Below are positions 1 through 8,576 of a stretch of 64,000 bases of DNA, piece after piece (within the stretch, counting starts at the first letter, position 1; every line of letters begins with the position of its first letter). The translations under genes were made by a program, and so were the position numbers. Below the pieces are notes generated by a model. The model was given only the letters and a program-made list of their open reading frames with translations. It was not told where the DNA came from and searched no databases. The DNA is from Arthrobacter sp. Soc17.1.1.1 (GTDB lineage: Bacteria > Actinomycetota > Actinomycetes > Actinomycetales > Micrococcaceae): contig NZ_JBAJII010000001.1 of NCBI RefSeq assembly GCF_036867195.1, forward strand, positions 3,596,001 through 3,660,000, in the 5' to 3' direction.

Positions 1-707
1 GCGGTCAGGTCCGAGGCCAGATCCACCAGGGCCAGCGGGTTTCCACCCGTTGCGTCGATGATGGTCTCCGCGACCTTGGGGCTGAGCTTCTGCCGGGATG
101 TCGCGGTGAGCAGCTTGTGAGCATCCTCGCGCTTCAAACCGGGCAGTGTGTACGAAGGGAAATCGGTGAGGACCGTGGAACTGAAGGTGCCTGTGCGGAT
201 GGCGAAGATCAGGGTGATGCGGTCAGCCAGAAGTCGGCGTCCGACGAAAGCCAGCGCCTGGAGGGATTCCGGGTCGATCCATTGGGCGTCATCGATGAAA
301 TAGATCAGGGCATCTTGCCGGGCCAGTCGTCCGAGGAAGTTCAGGAGCCCGAGCCCGATCAGGGATTTGGTCGGCGGTGGAGCGTCGCGCAGCCCACAAG
401 CAACCAGGAGGGCTGACTGCTGGGCTTCCACCAGGTCCTCGAGGACAGACCGGTGGGCGAGTACCAGGCGCTGCAAAGCGCCGTATGGCAGATCAGCTTC
501 AGATTCGATGCCGACCGTGTGCAGTGTTCTCAGGTGCGGGTTCTCGGCCAGAACAGTCGAGACGAAGAAGGTCTTGCCCACTCCTGCGTCTCCCTGGAGT
601 ACCGCGGCTGATCCCCGCCCTTCCTCGGCTGAGTGAATCAGGGCCATGAGCCAGCCCCGGTCTTCGGATCGTCCTATGAGGTCACGCAGCGGCTCATTCG
701 TCGTCAT
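1..707 (-). CDS. LuxR/MalT-type AAA regulator, N-terminal part (runs off the left edge)
   Basis: An open frame runs leftward from an ATG at 707 to the window edge, giving 235 residues without a stop. It reads as the P-loop ATPase half of a large LuxR-family regulator. The Walker A motif GDAGVGKT lies near residues 39-46, the Walker B strand LIYFIDD near 134-140, and the sensor-like region GNPLALVDLASDL is near the edge. Proteins of this class are usually about 900 residues, with a C-terminal LuxR helix-turn-helix that would lie outside the window. They bind ATP and a ligand, then DNA, in the cytoplasm. The target genes cannot be told from this fragment. The remote alternative is an STAND-type ATPase without a LuxR domain. 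Confidence 0.8.
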   Translation of the reverse strand, partial: MTTNEPLRDLIGRSEDRGWLMALIHSAEEGRGSAAVLQGDAGVGKTFFVSTVLAENPHLRTLHTVGIESEADLPYGALQRLVLAHRSVLEDLVEAQQSALLVACGLRDAPPPTKSLIGLGLLNFLGRLARQDALIYFIDDAQWIDPESLQALAFVGRRLLADRITLIFAIRTGTFSSTVLTDFPSYTLPGLKREDAHKLLTATSRQKLSPKVAETIIDATGGNPLALVDLASDLT

Positions 708-898
708 GATTTCCGATTCCTGAGACCTGACAGGGGCGGTCGGAAAAATGATAACAAGCGTTATGGAAGGTGTGAAGGGAGCACTTCCATCGAGGTGCCC
801 GCATCCACGATCCGGGGCTCAGCGGATGCGGGCACGAACCGCCGTGGTTCAGAGCTGACCGGGGCGTGGGCGGCCGTGCATGGATGGCCGGAGTCCGG

Positions 899-1366
899 TC
901 ACCACAGCTCGTCGTTGTAGGGCCGGCTCCACAGGACGACGGAGAGGGTGACTGCTTTGAACCACGCGTGGTACATCGCATCGACCTCTTCAGCACTTGC
1001 CTCACTGTTGGTGAGGAACCCGCGGATGGTCATGGTGATCGGGACGATGAGCGCGGTCAGGTGCCTCAGGGGGATGTAGGTGGCAGTGGAGGTGACGCCG
1101 TCGGTGGTGTTCTTGCCGGTGGGGTGGTGACGGCGTCCGATCTCTTCCTGGTAGGCGAGCCATGTCTGGTCGTAGGTACGGTTGCAGACATCATCGATCC
1201 ACTGACCGAATCGTTGCCGGACGGCGGCCAGATAGTGCGGGTCCGGAGCGCCGTCGGCGCCTGCGAACGTGGCGACGAGATGCGGGTTCGCGCCGACGAA
1301 CCCGTACCAGACGTCGAGGATCCCCTCGGTCTGCGGGATGAGGGGTCCTGCGCGGCACGGACGGGA
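899..1366 (-). pseudogene. Protoglobin, 5'-truncated remnant
   Basis: The minus frame ending with TGA at 899-901 translates to a typical protoglobin C-terminal two-thirds: ILDVWYGFVGANPHLV, then HYLAAVRQRFGQW, then the IGRRHH segment where the heme-ligating His region lies, then YIPLRHLTALI, ending ELW. Protoglobins are about 190-residue single-domain globins that bind O2, CO or NO. This frame is closed upstream by a TGA at 1367-1369 and has no start codon. The N-terminal 40 or so residues are absent and the neighbouring hydrolase gene ends at 1433. The sequence that remains is well conserved, so truncation by a rearrangement seems recent. The family call is from sequence pattern; loss of function is inferred. 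Confidence 0.75.
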
Positions 1367-1432
1367 TCAGGGCTGACTTTCCATGCCGCGCAGAACAGTG
1401 GGTGACGGCGTCAAGGCCGGTGAGGCGTCCGG

Positions 1433-2260
1433 CTACTTCGAGGCCTGGGTGATCATGTCGATGACGGCGTCGGGCTTACTGAGCATGGGCACGTGTGAGG
1501 TGTCGACCTCGACAGTCGTGGCGTTGGCTCGGGCGGCCATGGCGCGCTCCGCCTCCGGGGGGATGATGCGGTCCTGCGAGGCGACCATGTACCAGCTGGG
1601 GATGGTCTTCCATGCGGGCTCACCGGAGGGGGTGACGAGGGACGCGAAGGCTGCCGGACGCTGGGAGGCGGCCATGAAGGCGGCCGTCTTCGTCGGCAGA
1701 TCCTGGGCGAAGAGCTCGGGGAATGCTGCCGGGTCGATGTAGGCGTCGGCGTCACCAGCGCTGGCTCCGGGGAAGGGCCGGATGACGAGGTTGTCGACGA
1801 CGTCGGTGTGTCCTCCTCCCAGCGCGTTCGCTGCCTGGACCGTTTCGCCTTCGTCCACTGCGTAGGCGGCGATATAGACGAGTGACTTCACGTTGGGATT
1901 GCCGGTTGCAGCGTTGGTGATCAGCGCACCGCCGTAGGAGTGTCCGACGAGGACGACGGGGCCTTCGATGGTGGTGAGGAAGTCGCGCAGGTACTGGCTG
2001 TCCGATCCCACGCCCCGCAGCGGGTTGGAGAACGCGATGACGGGGTATCCCTGCTTCTGCAGCTTGGTTGCGACTGGCTGCCATCCGCTCGAGTCGGCGA
2101 ATGCACCGTGGACGAGGACGAGAGTTGGTCGGACGTGCTCTCCGTTGCCGGGCTTCTTCGCTTCCGCCGTTGACGCGGGTGCGACTCCGAGGACGAGAGC
2201 GAGGGCGAAAGCGGCTGCTGCTGCAAGGACCAGCATCCACGTACTTCTGGGACGGTTCAT
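1433..2260 (-). CDS. Exported alpha/beta hydrolase
   Basis: This 275-residue protein starts with a Sec-type signal peptide: a basic N-end, a long Ala/Leu/Val core from about residue 9, and an Ala-rich cleavage zone near residue 33. The mature part is an alpha/beta hydrolase. The oxyanion HG is at 51-52, the nucleophile elbow GHSYGG at 106-111 has Ser108, the acid Asp is in SQDRIIPP, and the His is in DTSHVPM near the C-terminus. I chose the ATG at 2260 because AGGGGA lies 8-9 nt upstream; an in-frame TTG 18 nt earlier is less likely. Similar proteins are annotated as esterases or signal-peptide hydrolases; the substrate is unknown. It is the last intact gene of a run of three related hydrolases on this strand. 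Confidence 0.85.
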   Translation of the reverse strand: MNRPRSTWMLVLAAAAAFALALVLGVAPASTAEAKKPGNGEHVRPTLVLVHGAFADSSGWQPVATKLQKQGYPVIAFSNPLRGVGSDSQYLRDFLTTIEGPVVLVGHSYGGALITNAATGNPNVKSLVYIAAYAVDEGETVQAANALGGGHTDVVDNLVIRPFPGASAGDADAYIDPAAFPELFAQDLPTKTAAFMAASQRPAAFASLVTPSGEPAWKTIPSWYMVASQDRIIPPEAERAMAARANATTVEVDTSHVPMLSKPDAVIDMITQASK

Positions 2261-2326
2261 GGTCGTGTTCCCCTTCAATAGGTAGTTTCAACGCTGGCGT
2301 GCTGCCTGGGGGCAGTCAGTAACTGT

Positions 2327-3160
2327 CTATGCCGGACTTGGGGAGGTTCTGGTCTGCGCGTGGGTGAGCGTCCAATCCAGGGCATAGTCGGCTACTTCCT
2401 CCCACCCGGGTTCTGCGCAGATCCAGTGGGAGCGTCCCTCGAACTCGTAGTAGTCCGTCAGAGCCGGTGACTTCGCCCAGTGCTTGGCGTTGGATTTGTT
2501 CACGGCCGGCGGCATGATGTGGTCCTTGCTGCCGCCGATGAACAGCAGGGGTGCCCTGTCGACCGAGTAGTCCACCCATGTCTCCTGATGACCCGGCTGG
2601 AAGTTTGCCAGCAGCCCGTAGGCCCACACCCAGTTACCCGGGGCAGCAATCGCGTACCGGTCGTAGGCGGCATCGGATGCTTCCCTGCTGATGGTGTTGG
2701 TGAAGGCGTAGTGCCACTCGTCGCGGGTGAAGCCGACGGCTTTGCGGAAGTTGGCCGGATTCTTCAGGGCAGGGAAGAGGGACCGCGCCTGGGACAGTGG
2801 CGTGACCCGGACACCCTCGGTGGGCGCCGAGTCGATGACCGCACCTGCAGCTCCCAGGCCGCGGGCGAGAAGCAACTGCGTGAGCGCTCCACCGAAGGAG
2901 TGCCCCATGATGATGGGCGGTTCGGGGAGGGCTTCGATGACGCCTGCCAGATGGTTCAGCGTCTCAGGGACGGTGAGCTTGGCGATCACCTCGGGATTCT
3001 CTCGCAACCCTTCGACCTCGAGGTCGAAACCGGGGTAGGCGGGGGTGAGAACGGTGAAGCCCTTGGCTTCGTAGCGGGCTTTCCACTCCTCCCAACTGCG
3101 GGGAGTAACCCACAGCCCATGGATCAAGACGATGGTCGTGGGTGCTTTGGAAGTGTTCAT
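2327..3160 (-). CDS. Alpha/beta hydrolase, cytoplasmic
   Basis: This is a 277-residue alpha/beta hydrolase without a signal peptide. The oxyanion HG is at residues 14-15, the nucleophile elbow GHSFGG has Ser88, an acid region follows SKDHIMPP, and the C-terminal His lies in GRSHW. The start is the ATG at 3160, which begins MNTSKAPT; the upstream extension reads as non-conserved. It lies 66 bp upstream of the exported hydrolase and 100 bp downstream of the haloperoxidase-like hydrolase, all on one strand, so the three may be one transcript. Substrate not identifiable from sequence. Confidence 0.85.
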   Translation of the reverse strand: MNTSKAPTTIVLIHGLWVTPRSWEEWKARYEAKGFTVLTPAYPGFDLEVEGLRENPEVIAKLTVPETLNHLAGVIEALPEPPIIMGHSFGGALTQLLLARGLGAAGAVIDSAPTEGVRVTPLSQARSLFPALKNPANFRKAVGFTRDEWHYAFTNTISREASDAAYDRYAIAAPGNWVWAYGLLANFQPGHQETWVDYSVDRAPLLFIGGSKDHIMPPAVNKSNAKHWAKSPALTDYYEFEGRSHWICAEPGWEEVADYALDWTLTHAQTRTSPSPA

Positions 3161-3260
3161 AGCTGCTTCAAGGTCCTTTCCGGACGGTAACTCAGGACGG
3201 CGAATCGGGACGGGCACATCGGGACTAGGCAGTTGCTTGCACGGTCAGTGGTGAGACTGT

Positions 3261-4088
3261 TCAGGCGGAGATGAAGGCGAGGATGTCGTTGTTGAGCCGT
3301 TCACGGTCTGTATCGGGCAGTCCATGAGCACCACCTTCGTAGACGATGAGCTGGGCGTTGGGCACGATCTGTGCGGAGAGTTTCCCGCTGATCTCGAAAG
3401 GCACAATCTGGTCATCGTCGCCGTGGATGATCAGGGTCGGCACGTCGATCTTGGCGAGATCGGGGCGGAAGTCGGTGGCACTGAAAGCGGCAATGCATTC
3501 GTACGCGTTCCGGGTGCCTGAGGCCAGGCCCTGCAGCCAGAAGGCGTCCCGGGTTCCTTGCGGCACATCTGCGGTGCGGTTGTTGCCGAAGAACGGGCCG
3601 TCAGCGAGATCCCTGTACAGCTGGGATCGGTTGGCTGCCTCTCCCGCACGGATGGTGTCGAAGGTTTCCATCGGCAGGCCCCCGGGGTTGTCGTCCGTGT
3701 TGACCATCAGCGGTGGAACCGCCGACACGAGGATGATCTTCGCGACGCGGTTACTGCCGTGCCTGCCGACATAATGGGCGATCTCGCCGCCCCCCGTGGA
3801 GTGCCCGACGAGGGTCACTCCCGTGACGTCGAGGGCGTTGAGCAAAGCGGCGAGGTCGTCGGCGTAGGTATCCATTTCGTTGCCGTCCCACGTCTGGGTG
3901 GACTTGCCATGGCCGCGCCTATCGTGGGCGATGACCCGGTAGCCCTTGGTTGCGAGGAACAGTGCCGTAGCCTCCCAGGCATCGCTGTTCAGGGGCCATC
4001 CATGGCTGAGCAGGACCGGCTGCCCTCCAGCGGGACCCCAATCCTTGTAAAAGATGTGGGTGCCGTCTTCCGTCGTGATCGAGCTCAT
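3261..4088 (-). CDS. Alpha/beta hydrolase, non-heme haloperoxidase type
   Basis: This 275-residue protein has the hallmarks of the cofactor-free chloroperoxidase/arylesterase group: HGWP at 29-32, the RRGHGKS segment near residue 58, the nucleophile elbow GHSTGG with Ser97, the acid Asp within [10 protein letters not shown], and the His in GGAHGLPD. Members act as esterases or perhydrolases; halogenation in vitro is a side activity. The ATG at 4088 is preceded by a strong AGGAGGT ribosome site, which fixes the start over a longer frame. It is the first gene of the three-hydrolase run and is divergent from the TetR gene that begins at 4321. Confidence 0.88.
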   Translation of the reverse strand: MSSITTEDGTHIFYKDWGPAGGQPVLLSHGWPLNSDAWEATALFLATKGYRVIAHDRRGHGKSTQTWDGNEMDTYADDLAALLNALDVTGVTLVGHSTGGGEIAHYVGRHGSNRVAKIILVSAVPPLMVNTDDNPGGLPMETFDTIRAGEAANRSQLYRDLADGPFFGNNRTADVPQGTRDAFWLQGLASGTRNAYECIAAFSATDFRPDLAKIDVPTLIIHGDDDQIVPFEISGKLSAQIVPNAQLIVYEGGAHGLPDTDRERLNNDILAFISA

Positions 4089-4320
4089 GGGTACCTCCTG
4101 TGAAACGTCGGGGCGTGTCACCAGAATCGCGGCCCCCATCACCGGCCCGCATCACGAGAACCGCGTAGTCCGTGATGTTGCCCGAACCGACACACCCCGC
4201 ATTTGCGTAGTCACTCGCCCACTCGAGGACGATCGATGAACGCCTGGCAGGAGGGCGATCCGTCACATAACGGGACGGGCCCACCCCGCACTTCCCAACG
4301 TTGCGTCGTATGCTCCATCA

Positions 4321-4947
4321 ATGAACACCGCACGGTCGGAGGCTCAGCAAAGAGCCATTTCGGAAGCGCTATGGCGAGTAATGAGCCGCGGCGGCATCGA
4401 AGATGTGACCCTGCGGGCCGTTGCCGCCGAGGCCGGCTGCACCACGGGCCTAGTCACCAGCAGATTCCCGAACAAACGCGCGCTCCTGCTGCATGCCAGA
4501 CGAATGCTGCACGAGCGAACAGCAGCAGCCATGGATCAAGCCGTTACTAGCGAACCCGACCCATCCCGGGCCCTCTACAACGTGCTTGTCGCCTCCTCAC
4601 TGACCGGCGAATGGGCACCGGCCATCTGGCTAGGGTTCATCACAGTCACCTTGTCCGATGAGGAGCTGCGCACGTTCCACATCGACGCGAACCGGCACTT
4701 CCTCGATGTCGTCCGGGCCCTGGTGTCGAGAATCCAGCCATCCTGGGATTCCAGCCACACCACTCAGGAAGCGATCCGGCTCGTCGGACTGGTCACAGGC
4801 CTCGCCGTCCTCGCCGCGGCAGACCCCGAGACCTACTCGGAACAAGCCCACAGGCAGGCGTTCACTCGCGCAATCGAGAACCTGCAAAGCACCGACTTAG
4901 ACAGCGCTGCAGCGCGCGCCGCGCACCAGACGGCTAGATCGAGCTGA
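4321..4947 (+). CDS. TetR-family transcriptional regulator
   Basis: This 208-residue protein has an N-terminal TetR helix-turn-helix at about residues 10-55 (ALWRVMSRGGIEDVTLRAVA, then AGCTTGLVTSRFPNKRALL). A helical ligand-binding domain with one hydrophobic stretch, GLVTGLAVLAA, follows. TetR proteins usually repress a divergent gene until a small ligand binds. Here the divergent gene is the first of three alpha/beta hydrolases (start 4088), so control of that group is the natural inference. I did not find a clean palindrome in the 230-bp intergenic space. The 3' end overlaps the convergent membrane-anchored protein by 14 bp. Confidence 0.88.
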   Translation: MNTARSEAQQRAISEALWRVMSRGGIEDVTLRAVAAEAGCTTGLVTSRFPNKRALLLHARRMLHERTAAAMDQAVTSEPDPSRALYNVLVASSLTGEWAPAIWLGFITVTLSDEELRTFHIDANRHFLDVVRALVSRIQPSWDSSHTTQEAIRLVGLVTGLAVLAAADPETYSEQAHRQAFTRAIENLQSTDLDSAAARAAHQTARSS

Positions 4948-5404
4948 TGCTGTTGCTGATGCATCCGCTGACTAGTGAACATAGAGGGATCCCTCCGCGG
5001 GCAGGGTAGTCGCCTTCGTAGTCGTTCCACATGCCGGCCAGTACCTGCATCGCGAATGACTGGTCGTTCACTGATGCGTCCTTACCCTCGAAATCCATGA
5101 CGCAGTAGTTCACGCTGAAACCGTCTTCAACCGTCGACACGTACTCTGCTGCGGCGGCGTGTGTCCGGAAGCGGTAGTAGTCGGCTTCGGCCGTGCTGTA
5201 GGCCTCGACGCAGTCGATCTCGCTGCCACACGCTGTGTCAGTGATTTCGACGACGTCGGTGGTGATGTCTTTCCCTGTGTACTCGGCATCCATCACGTCC
5301 TCGAGCGTGAGGGTGAGTTGAGGGTGCAGGAGGAGATAGGCCATGCCCACAACGAGAATCAGTGGTACTCCCACCAGGACGGCGACGATTTCTTTTCTCC
5401 CCAT
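4934..5404 (-). CDS. Membrane-anchored hypothetical protein
   Basis: This 156-residue protein has one N-terminal membrane segment (VAVLVGVPLILVVGMAYLLL, about residues 7-26) and an outward C-terminal domain. Four to five cysteines in the outer part (in TACGSEIDC, NYCVMDF, PLCSLVSGC) could form disulfides. The domain is acidic and has a compact pattern ending in GGIPLCSLVSGCIS. I do not recognise the family. It converges on the TetR gene with a short 3' overlap. Codon use and the transmembrane topology support a real gene. Confidence 0.65.
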   Translation of the reverse strand: MGRKEIVAVLVGVPLILVVGMAYLLLHPQLTLTLEDVMDAEYTGKDITTDVVEITDTACGSEIDCVEAYSTAEADYYRFRTHAAAAEYVSTVEDGFSVNYCVMDFEGKDASVNDQSFAMQVLAGMWNDYEGDYPARGGIPLCSLVSGCISNSISSI

Positions 5405-5814
5405 ACAGCCTCACTATGCAGGAGCGGGTGCCAGCCGACGGAACGTATGGCTTCACCGTTGGGAAGTTCGCGTCCGGAACGGGAGGAATCACCTCGGACG
5501 ATGCGACCCGCATGACGCTGGAGGACCTTATGGCGGAGGTCCGAGGGTTCGTCGAGCACGTGTACGGACCAGGAGGGCTGCTCGAAACCTGGCCGGATCA
5601 TGTCCCTGCTTGCGACCGCGTATAGCCAGTAAGGGATTCTTCAGCGAGACAGCTGTCGAGCGGATGGGTCGCCACTGAGCGCGTGTGCAAGGCGCACCTT
5701 GCATGGTCCATACATGCGGGTCGTACGTGCACGACCTTCTTCAACAGCGGTCGATAATTATGCGAGGCGCCGCGCGAATGACCAGGACACTCCGAGAAGG
5801 TTCCATCCGGCAGT
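5405..5814. other. Gene-poor stretch between two regulators
   Basis: About 410 bp with no gene I can defend. A plus-strand frame of 69 codons (5416-5625) has acceptable codon use but no ribosome site and no family I know. Short inverted repeats are present: GACAGCTGTC near 5650, and GGTCGT/ACGACC arms at 5719-5736. They could be regulatory or remnants of a recombination site; nothing decides between these. Confidence 0.4.
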
Positions 5815-6465
5815 TCAATGAAGCGCGGGGAGCAGGACAGCGTCTATCACCGACACGAAGAAGTCCCGTCGCACCGGCTCGGCACTGGCATTCAGGCGGT
5901 GGGTACTCATTGCCGGGATGACCTCAGCGAGAACAGGAACTCTCGCCGCAAGATCCGCCGGAATTTCTCCCCGGTGGATCGCGCGGCAAAGGAGACGCCG
6001 ATACACCTCGACGTAGGGTTCCGTGACTTCGCTGCGAACGACCACGGCCAGCGCGTCCGAGGTTCGAGTAGCGGAGGCGAGACCTGCGAAAAGTGCCACT
6101 CGCTTGTCCGGGCCTCCGAGCCAGGAGGAATCGACGACCGCGAGCAGATCCGATCGGAGAGATCCGAGATCCGGAAGTCGATCGACTTCAGGGGGACGCC
6201 CGATGGAACGAACCGCGGCGAGGACGAGATCCTCTTTCGTCGCCCATCTCCGATACAGCGTGGACTTGGCCTTCCCCGTGCGAAGGGCGACCTCGTCCAG
6301 GGTGACCTTCTCATACCCTCGCTCAGCGAGAAGATTGAGCGTGATGGCCAGGATGAGTTCATCGCTCGAGTGATCGTAGGGACGGCCGATCCTCAACCCT
6401 TGAGATGCCGGGGGATCAGACGGGGAGAGAGCGCCTTGGTTGTTCACTCGTAACAGGATACGCAC
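5815..6465 (-). CDS. TetR/AcrR-family regulator
   Basis: This 216-residue regulator has a TetR helix-turn-helix at about residues 33-78 (ILAITLNLLAERGYEKVTLD, then TGKAKSTLYRRWATKEDLV) and a C-terminal ligand domain. It begins with GTG at 6465, with AGGAG just upstream; a second GTG 18 nt later is an alternative. It is divergent from the SDR gene. The 75-80 bp between them hold a perfect palindrome with 17-bp arms (6470-6507), the obvious candidate operator for repression of both the regulator and the SDR. Confidence 0.88.
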   Translation of the reverse strand: MRILLRVNNQGALSPSDPPASQGLRIGRPYDHSSDELILAITLNLLAERGYEKVTLDEVALRTGKAKSTLYRRWATKEDLVLAAVRSIGRPPEVDRLPDLGSLRSDLLAVVDSSWLGGPDKRVALFAGLASATRTSDALAVVVRSEVTEPYVEVYRRLLCRAIHRGEIPADLAARVPVLAEVIPAMSTHRLNASAEPVRRDFFVSVIDAVLLPALH

Positions 6466-6469
6466 GGCA

Positions 6470-6507
6470 CTCCTACTTACGATACTGAGGAGTATCGTAA
6501 GTAGGAG
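6470..6507. promoter_or_regulatory. Perfect palindrome, probable TetR operator
   Basis: Two 17-bp arms surround a 4-base centre GAGG; the inner arms read CTTACGATACT and AGTATCGTAAG. Every arm base pairs. The outer ends, TAGGAG on each strand, can also act as ribosome sites for the divergent genes, so a bound dimer would block both transcription and possibly translation starts. Position between a TetR gene and its divergent SDR makes operator function likely. Confidence 0.8.
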
Positions 6508-6546
6508 GAGGGCGTGCTTTGTGCGCTCACGATGAGGGGAGCAGCT

Positions 6547-7266
6547 GTGGATATCGAGAATTCAGTCATCGTCATCACGGGAGCGTCGTCGGGGATCGGC
6601 GCTGCTACAGCGCGAGCCGCAGCCCAGGCCGGGGCGCGTGTAGTGCTGGCCGCTCGGCGCGAGGAACGCATCAAAGAGTTGGCCGGCGAACTCAGCGGGT
6701 CAATCGCTGTCCGCTGTGACGTCACCAAGCAGGAACAGATCGACGCGCTCGTGCAGACCGCACTGCACGAATTCGGGCGCATCGACGTCCTCATCAACAA
6801 CGCCGGCCAGGGCCTGCAGTCCACGACCGAACAGATCGATCTCGAAGACTTCCGCTCCGTGCTCGAACTGAACCTCGTAGCCCCACTGGCCATGATGCAG
6901 GCGGTAATTCCGGCCATGCGCCAACAACACCTGGGCGCCATCATCAACATCAGCTCGGGGACGACGTTCGCCGACGTACCCGGAACCGGTGGATACGTCG
7001 CAACCAAAATCGCTCTCGAGCGGCTCTCCGCAATCGCTCGCAACGAGCTCGACGGCACAGGTATCACCGTGTCGACCATGATTCCGTTCGCAACGAGCAC
7101 GGAATTCCTCGTCTCCATCCGGGCAGGTCGCGCTGAGGCAGAGGCAATGACAGCCGGAGCCCAGTTCGACACGCCCGAACAAGTCGCCGACGCAATCCTG
7201 CAGCTGATCAAAAGCGGCGAACCCACCATGGACCTCGTACCAGCTGCTTACGGTGGATCGCGCTGA
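6547..7266 (+). CDS. Short-chain dehydrogenase/reductase (SDR)
   Basis: This 239-residue classical SDR has the NAD(P)-binding TGASSGIG at about residues 10-17, the NNAG motif in LINNAGQG, a catalytic Ser in INISSGTT, and the catalytic pair YVATK. An Arg-rich RREER after the second strand hints at NADP preference. I chose the GTG at 6547 because AGGGGAG lies 5 nt upstream and the N-end then matches SDR length; a GTG at 6514 with AGGAGGAG upstream is a real alternative. It is probably repressed by the divergent TetR protein through the palindrome between them. Substrate unknown. Confidence 0.88.
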   Translation: MDIENSVIVITGASSGIGAATARAAAQAGARVVLAARREERIKELAGELSGSIAVRCDVTKQEQIDALVQTALHEFGRIDVLINNAGQGLQSTTEQIDLEDFRSVLELNLVAPLAMMQAVIPAMRQQHLGAIINISSGTTFADVPGTGGYVATKIALERLSAIARNELDGTGITVSTMIPFATSTEFLVSIRAGRAEAEAMTAGAQFDTPEQVADAILQLIKSGEPTMDLVPAAYGGSR

Positions 7267-7564
7267 CCCACCACACAATCGACTGCCCGACGACCTTCTG
7301 GTCAAACGACACCTTGACGAGATCCACTGCAGAAGCGGCCACCGCCGATCGGAGTCCGGATAGGGGGCGTTCACCGGCCAGAATCTCGGACAGGTCATAC
7401 GGGAATCAGTGAGGTCGGTGTCAACGCTGACTCCTCCCCCGATTGCCAGTTCAAAACCTGCCCCGGTGAAGGACCAGCTAACGGGCAGCCTCGCGTGGGG
7501 GCAAGCGATATAGCGTGGGGATGAATTGCTTGCATAATCTCGACGATGACGGTTCGACGGAGAG
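7267..7564. other. Intergenic stretch, nothing recognised
   Basis: About 300 bp after the SDR gene. I see no convincing ORF, RNA or terminator; short minus frames here have no ribosome site and no recognisable domain. Confidence 0.4.
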
Positions 7565-7774
7565 GTGCAGCCTGTGCACATGGAACAGCGTGAACTTGAG
7601 GTAGCGATAGCGCGGCAAGTGAGAGAGGCAGTGACCCCGGGCTGGGATTCGGTCCGTTTCGAGGTGGGTCTGGCGGGTAACGTCACGTCGGGCATGCTGT
7701 ACACGCGGTTCCCGCGGGCTGAAGCATCGGTGCCGTGGTGGTGGCGGGAGCGGAAAGCGCGGGGTGACGAGTGA
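7565..7774 (+). CDS. Small protein resembling YezG-type immunity proteins
   Basis: A 69-residue product (65 if the ATG at 7580 is used). The N-terminal helix ELEVAIARQVREAVTPGWDS followed by a strand-like VRFEVGLAG and a C-terminal YTRFP resembles the opening of YezG/DUF600 immunity proteins (helix, then PxxW, then beta strands). Those proteins are normally near 140 residues, so this would be a short or truncated version. The stop overlaps the next gene's GTG start by four bases (GTGA), so the two are translationally coupled. The family match is by eye only and could be wrong. Confidence 0.4.
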   Translation: MQPVHMEQRELEVAIARQVREAVTPGWDSVRFEVGLAGNVTSGMLYTRFPRAEASVPWWWRERKARGDE

Positions 7775-8334
7775 CCTCACTTGAGGAATCATTCGATCCG
7801 GAACTGCTGGCGGTCGTGGTCATGTGGTTCGGAGGCGTTGCTCCCCTGTGGCGAGACGACGAGTGGCTCTGCTACAACGCCGAGACCGACGGCATCGTAA
7901 TCAGCGGCGAGCCGGGCGCGGTGGAAGTGTTCTTCACCATCCATCAGGGTGACCGCAGCGGTGGGCCTGACGTAGTGTGCACTGATCCGGCCGACGCGTT
8001 GCGGTACGTCCTGTTCCAATCGGGAATGAAGCTGCGTCAGCGATATCTGTACGGGCGGCTACTCGTTCCCTTCTCGCCATCGCTTGCGCGTCCGGGTTTC
8101 GTCATCACACGGGGCAAAGGGCTTCGTGCGTCGCTCACGGTGCAGGGCGCTGCGGATCTGCCGACGGATCGGCGACTGCAGTTCAGATTTGCCGGGGAGG
8201 CAACCGAAGCGACGTTTTACCTGAACGCGAGCTTCCTGGACCTCCAGTACTCGATCCGTGCGCCCAGTGGGAAGCCTTTGTTCGAGGATGTTCGGCAAGT
8301 CCAGTCGACCAGCCTTGAGCGCGCCCGGCCCTGA
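7771..8334 (+). CDS. Hypothetical protein, possibly Imm61-like immunity protein
   Basis: This 187-residue, beta-rich soluble protein starts with GTG at 7771 inside the stop of the preceding small gene. Conserved-looking parts are MWFGGVAPLWRDDEW, GIVISGEPGAVEVFF, ADALRYVLFQSGMKLRQRY and a C-terminal LDLQYSIRAPSGKPLF. The pattern recalls immunity proteins of polymorphic toxin systems (Imm61-like), but I have no decisive motif. No toxin gene with a secretion or RHS/WXG domain is visible nearby, so if it is an immunity protein it is an orphan. Confidence 0.55.
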   Translation: MTSLEESFDPELLAVVVMWFGGVAPLWRDDEWLCYNAETDGIVISGEPGAVEVFFTIHQGDRSGGPDVVCTDPADALRYVLFQSGMKLRQRYLYGRLLVPFSPSLARPGFVITRGKGLRASLTVQGAADLPTDRRLQFRFAGEATEATFYLNASFLDLQYSIRAPSGKPLFEDVRQVQSTSLERARP

Positions 8335-8576
8335 TAAGGATTGCCCACGGCGATTGACAGCGGTCCAATCGGTCATGGCGAGGGATCTCCTATTGGAAAC
8401 CGATGTTCAGGACGCAGTCCACCCTGGGACGTCCAACCGGGACGCGTTAGAAGTCGAGGTGCGAAGCGCGGGCGAATGACTGCGCTTGGCCAGACGGGTC
8501 CGAGAAGGTGGCATCCGCCGAGTCGGTCCATCCCACTGTTGACAGTGACCGCGGTTCTGCCGCGAGGATGGGACGC

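Noticed and set aside
866..1405. Plus-strand 179-codon frame
   Set aside because: The minus strand in the same place reads as conserved protoglobin, so this is a shadow.
5362..5625. Plus-strand 87-codon frame
   Set aside because: No ribosome site, no recognised family, and the start overlaps a divergent gene. I kept it only as a note in the gap entry.
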